Positions 59,807 through 64,000 of a stretch of 64,000 nt of DNA are shown here, piece by piece. Every line of letters begins with the position of its first letter. Positions within the stretch are counted from its first letter, which is position 1. The position numbers were made by a program, and so were the translations under genes. The notes under the pieces were generated by a model that was given only the letters and a program-made list of their open reading frames with translations, searched no databases and was not told the DNA's origin. The stretch spans positions 62,273,439 through 62,337,438 of the forward strand of contig JAKCOZ010000003.1 in NCBI GenBank assembly GCA_022605955.1. Direction: 5' to 3'. This DNA comes from Rallus limicola. Taxonomy: Eukaryota; Chordata; Aves; Gruiformes; Rallidae.

Positions 59807-61305
59807 CCTGCAGAGTTGTTCCTCTCACAGCTTCTCACTCATCTCTCTGGCTGCAGTTGCTGAGCACAGCAGTTTTTCCCCATTCTTAACTATATTAACC
59901 CAGAGATGCTACTACCATCACTGTTGGGCTCAGCCTTTGCCAGCAGTGGGTCCATCTTGGATCTGGGTGGTATGGTCTCTATCAAAGTGGGGGAAGCTTC
60001 TAGCCGTTTCCCATAGAAGCCACCCCTGCAGCCCCCCTGCCACTACCAAGACCTTGCCATGCAAAGTCAATACATTACCCAACACAGCAACCCTGATCAT
60101 GATCAGACAGGATCTTCAGGCTCCTAATTGAGCGCACTTCTCAGTGGAAAAAACACATGCAGGTTGCTTCATGCATTTCCCAACCTCCTCTGCTCTATCC
60201 TGCTTCTTCAAGGAAGTGTCTATCTGGAAAACTAGTGAAAAGCCATCAGGAGCCTGGATTCGGTTAAAGCTATCTGTCCTACAACTGTACCAACCCATTA
60301 GCCCAGAACTGCTGATGATTGCCAAGCCATCAGCCCTGTACTTGCAGTGGGCTCAGTCACCCTTAATCACCTCATGGGAAGGGATGGCAATCCATGAATG
60401 TGAGTACTTTGCTAGGTACAATGGTAAGAAGTAGAACAGCCAGGTGAAATGAAAGCTAAATAACTTACTTCAAGTACTTGTAAATGCCATGTAAAGAGCA
60501 TCTTTGGAGCTTTGCTGTCACACTATTCTTTTACTGACAGTAAAAGGTGATTTATCTGAACTAGCTGAAGAGCAGCCCTGTTTCATTCGGACTTGCCAGA
60601 TAACCCTTCTTCATTCTTCTGGTGCCCAAGGGTTTCCCACAATTAGGCAGTTTTCTAGGGTCAGCATCGATTTTCCATCAAGCTGTGTTGCCTTCCTGGA
60701 AGTTCACTGCACATGCTGGAGCTCTGCAGGTAGCACAGGCAGTCATGGATATGGAAACCCTTTTCACAGCCAGCATCAGGAATCACTCAGTGCTGAGAAC
60801 AAGCTTTACCAATCCCCTCTGGTAGGACCATGCCCTCACTGTCTCCAGCTAAGCAGAAGCCTTGAGGCAGGGGAGCACAGGTCTCATCAAAGTCCAATGG
60901 AGAATATTTGACTACTGTATCAGGAATCTGGGATGATTCAGAAGGAAAGACCATCGTAGCTTTTCATTCCCCAAGAACTGCCCAGGCACATAGTTGCCAG
61001 GTTTTACACACAGGTTAACACAGTTGGATCATTGGAGGGTTGTGATCTTAGGATTCATGGTCACCTGGGTGCAGCATCAGCCAAGATGGGACAGACGTCG
61101 AAGAAAAATCTCATTTACTCAGGTTGTGGTTCCTTCCTCACCTTGTCTTTACTGTGCTGGCTATATGTCTGATGGAAGAGTCTGAGATCTGAGAACTGAT
61201 TTAATCTGTGAAATTACAAGGGTTTGTTAAAGTGCGGAACACTGCAGGTAACATCTTCAGAAGTGCATATATCAGTCACATTTCTAAAAAGAACTCGGGT
61301 ACAGT
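59807..61305. other. Intron-like stretch, nothing recognised
   Basis: Several stop-free frames of up to about 135 codons on the + strand, none with recognisable protein features or consistent splice borders. Confidence 0.55.
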
Positions 61306-61400
61306 TTGGAAACCTGGTCTTCCCGGAAGACCAACTCTTTGGGGGTTCGACCAAATAATCTCTTGAGGTCTCTTCCAACCCCTACAATTCTGTGATTCTT
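61306..61400 (+). mobile_element. CR1 3'-end fragment, about 95 bp
   Basis: CTTTGGGGGTTCGACCAAAT, AATCTCTTGAGGTCTCTTCC, AACCCCTACAATTCTGTGAT follow a CR1 3' end in sense. The left boundary is approximate. Confidence 0.85.
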
Positions 61401-62705
61401 CAAACAAATACCTGGAGGCAGAAAACAGGTGAGCTAGAAGCCAGGGAAAGAGCTTGCTACCTCCTCCAGCTGCTACACAGGGTGGAGGCACCACACCAAA
61501 AACTGGCACTGGAAAACTTCTTCCCCCATACTGATGGACCTGATGGTTGTTGTGCAAGGTTGCAATTGATAGCCCAGAGTTCCTGCTAGAGATTGGCATC
61601 CTAAAGCTCCCTTGAGTGATGATGGAAATAGCAATAGTTCATAATACTGTTCAAATACTAGGTTTCCTTGCCTCAAAGCCTCATGTGACTCATGAACTTC
61701 TCCACCACCAAGTACTTGTTCTAACACAGGAGGCCTGAAGAGACCTCTCATTTTCCCTGGAAGCCATCACATTTTGGCTACCAGGGACTCAGGATTCACA
61801 GCATCCCAGAAGGAGATGAATTGTGGATTCACACTTAATAAATTTGGCTGGGGACACAGGCATGGGTCTCCCTTTCATTGCATTGGAATTCTTATTCCAA
61901 GCTACTAAATAAGTGATAGGGTTAAATAGGAAATCTTGTGTTCTTCAGACCCTTACATTGCAATAGGACTCATTAATAGCATAGAAGTATTCATGGAGAG
62001 GAAGAACTGGAGGAAAAAGACAATTAGTGAAAGCCTAGATTCATCAGCTGAGTGATCTGAGTTGGAGAGAAGTATTAGCACTTTTAACAAGGAATTGATA
62101 GAAAGCAGAGTGCACCAGCCCGTTTGAAAGGCTCAGGCAGGCCTTAGCTGCCTTGGCAGAAAATAAAACCTGTAACCTGGCTTCTGAATCAGGTGCCTGG
62201 TGTAAGTTATTCAGCTCCTGAAAGCACAGAGAGTTGTCTCAGCACAGTGTCTGTGGTCAGCACTGCAGAGCCTGGTGCAGATAGGAGGAAGCTGGGGTGT
62301 ATTTAGGGGTGTAAAAACATTTGCTTTCATAAAACCCCACTTTATTCCTCTGAGTCTGAATAGCCAAATTCGCCTAGCCTGTAGAAAAACTCAGCCTTTT
62401 GTTCTGGAGGCAGATTTGCACATTCCAGGCCTGAGAAATTACTCTGATTCAAGGTTTTCACTTCGATCCTGTATCAGTGTCTTTGTTGCTTGTGCCAGAG
62501 AGAGTTATTAATCCAATCCTTTTTCTGCCAAGGTCAATGAGCATTTATTCACCTCTGCTGTCAACTGGAGCAGGGCTGGGCATGGTCTGTAGGACTAGGT
62601 ATACTCTGCTGTTTTCCTCAGCCATGCTCATCTTCATGATCTCTAGGCATCTGCTTATTTGTCCCATCAAAAAGGCAACCTTGCCATGTGTTCCCCTGCA
62701 CTTAC
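61401..62705. other. Intron-like stretch, nothing recognised
   Basis: Short chance frames only. No repeat was recognised. Confidence 0.6.
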
Positions 62706-62816
62706 CTGTGTGGAAGAGACAGACTTGGCCCACCTTGTGCTTGTACACACTCATAGGCACACCACTTCTCCATGATGAGTGGGGACAAATGCATTTCTCT
62801 CCAAGGGGAATAAAAC
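62706..62816 (-). other. Candidate exon on the minus strand
   Basis: On the - strand a T-rich tract ending TTTTTTCTCTTGAAG is followed by 111 bases and then the perfect donor CAG|GTAAGT (reverse complement of 62700-62708). The length is a multiple of three. Two of the three frames are open, one reading FIPLGEKCICPHSSWRSGVP then MSVYKHKVGQVCLFHT. I do not recognise either peptide. The segment is antisense to FAM219A. It could be an exon of an unannotated or long non-coding transcript, or a chance pairing of splice-like signals. Confidence 0.2.
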
Positions 62817-64000
62817 CTTCAAGAGAAAAAATATATCAGCACATTTCACACACCACAGGGGAAGCAGAAGCAAAACGAATTCGCTATTCAGGTTCCCCAG
62901 CAAGCAGTCTGGTAAACCCTTATTCAGGCATGCCACAAAAATAGTTCCCAACATTTCTCACACTCTGGAGAAGGTTTTTAACGGGTCCCTCTCCTGCCTT
63001 ACTGGTCCCACGCTCAGCTTTCCCATACAAGCCTTGCCTGGCTTTTGCACAATGAGACTGGGACTATTAGCTCAACTTTTGTGGCTGATTGCTAACTCTG
63101 CCCAACTGATTTCCCACAAAAAATCCCAAGGAAGGACTTTGAGTTAGGAAACTGAGTATCAGTTTATATGAAAATCCGTCATCCGTGGGTTCCTATACCT
63201 GCTGGAGGCAGGGCCCTGTTAATACAGCACGGACATTGCATGCCTGCAGAAGGCCTAGCTTTAGGAGCTTGATTCTAGTTGTGATCCTGTGGTGAGAGGT
63301 TATAAAATGAGAAATAGTGTCTCCTAAAGGAGACGTTAATTTAAATTCCCTCTTGCACTGAACACACAAAGAAAGCCTGACCTACTGTACATGTTTTAAG
63401 GTACATTTTCAGCAGCGAGTAGGACATCCTCTGAAATTGTAAGCAAACAGTGTGCTGTTTAAAAGTACAGCTGAAAAATGTTTAACTTTTTTAGAAATTA
63501 AAATAAGGCAAGCTCCCAAGAATCGTTCTGAAGTAAAAGAGAAGTACACATGGGGACATCACAGATTGTCAGGAGGAGAAACAGAGAAGGCAGCAGTACT
63601 GTCTGATGTAGGGTGTGTTGGTCTGGTGAGTTGTTTTCTAGGGAAACAGCATTAATTCAGGGTGGTGTCAAGCAAGGCTGAACTAACATTAAATGATGCT
63701 TCTGCTTTGATGGAGACACTTTTCTGTCCCCACTGGGTCCCTCAGCGGCAGCCTTAATAGGAGGAGAAGAGATAGCAGGATGAATTCCATTGCCCAGCAC
63801 AAGGCACAGTGTTAGGGTCTATGCAGCAGCCATGTGCAGAGACAAAATCTCTGCCCTTTTTCTGCCCATCTGGGTCTCACCCAGAAGCTCCATGACTATC
63901 TTAGTGTGGCGTTATCAACAAGATGCTGTGAGTCAAGGTACATTAGTTTTAGCTCCTGGTGCCCTTGGAGGCAATGGGACACATCTCACCCAGCCTTTGT
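62817..64000. other. Non-coding stretch to the window end
   Basis: No gene or repeat recognised. The FAM219A exon expected downstream of 32833 is not seen before the window ends. Confidence 0.55.

Noticed and set aside
62477..62944. 155-codon open frame on the + strand
   Set aside because: Non-ATG start and a composition typical of random translation. It overlaps the antisense splice-bounded segment and an independent + frame.
1..64000. Bacterial-style operons, CRISPR arrays, tRNA or rRNA genes
   Set aside because: Nothing in the window resembles these. The CR1 repeats and the spliced exon show vertebrate nuclear DNA, and no tRNA-like A/B box arrangement was noticed.

Overview
The window reads as bird nuclear DNA. 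It is AT-leaning, CpG-poor and gene-sparse. Its only abundant interspersed repeat is the CR1 non-LTR retrotransposon: eleven clear copies or tails plus one old fragment, most keeping the CR1 3' end with its ATTCTATG-like tail. I see no Alu, L1, bacterial or plasmid signal, so nearly all of the short open reading frames here are chance runs in non-coding DNA.

One host gene is recognisable. A 100-bp exon on the + strand (32734-32833) has a textbook branch site, acceptor and donor. It encodes a peptide ending MNYKPSPLQVKL, which I recognise as the N-terminal part of FAM219A (C9orf25 in human). The flanking DNA is therefore best read as FAM219A intron, or upstream flank plus intron. I found neither the first exon nor the next exon (expected to begin by completing a Glu codon, then KQREL). 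In human the gene lies at 9p13, a region that corresponds to the avian Z chromosome, so Z linkage is a reasonable inference but is not shown by the sequence.

Layout: 1-215 looks like the end of a 3' UTR with a polyadenylation signal on the + strand, possibly of a neighbouring gene. 216-32733 is non-coding with three CR1 copies and one tail or fragment at 4.6, 5.5, 9.1 and 19.7 kb, an old CR1 scrap at 27.1 kb, and a probable solo retroviral LTR at 23.65-24.17 kb on the - strand. Several AT-rich, homeodomain-site-rich patches near 15.3, 16.9, 22.5 and 26.2 kb look like candidate conserved non-coding elements. 32834-64000 is downstream intron-like DNA with a + CR1 at 39.9 kb, a closely similar - CR1 at 47.8 kb, and a cluster of four CR1 insertions between 55.4 and 61.4 kb. 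The longest CR1 (57.4-58.5 kb) carries a decayed reverse transcriptase with a damaged catalytic motif.

The less explained signals are a long - strand open frame at 29.0-29.8 kb, a 111-bp - strand segment at 62.7 kb bounded by strong splice signals, and a 32-codon leader-like ORF at 22.8 kb. I found no convincing new multi-gene system.
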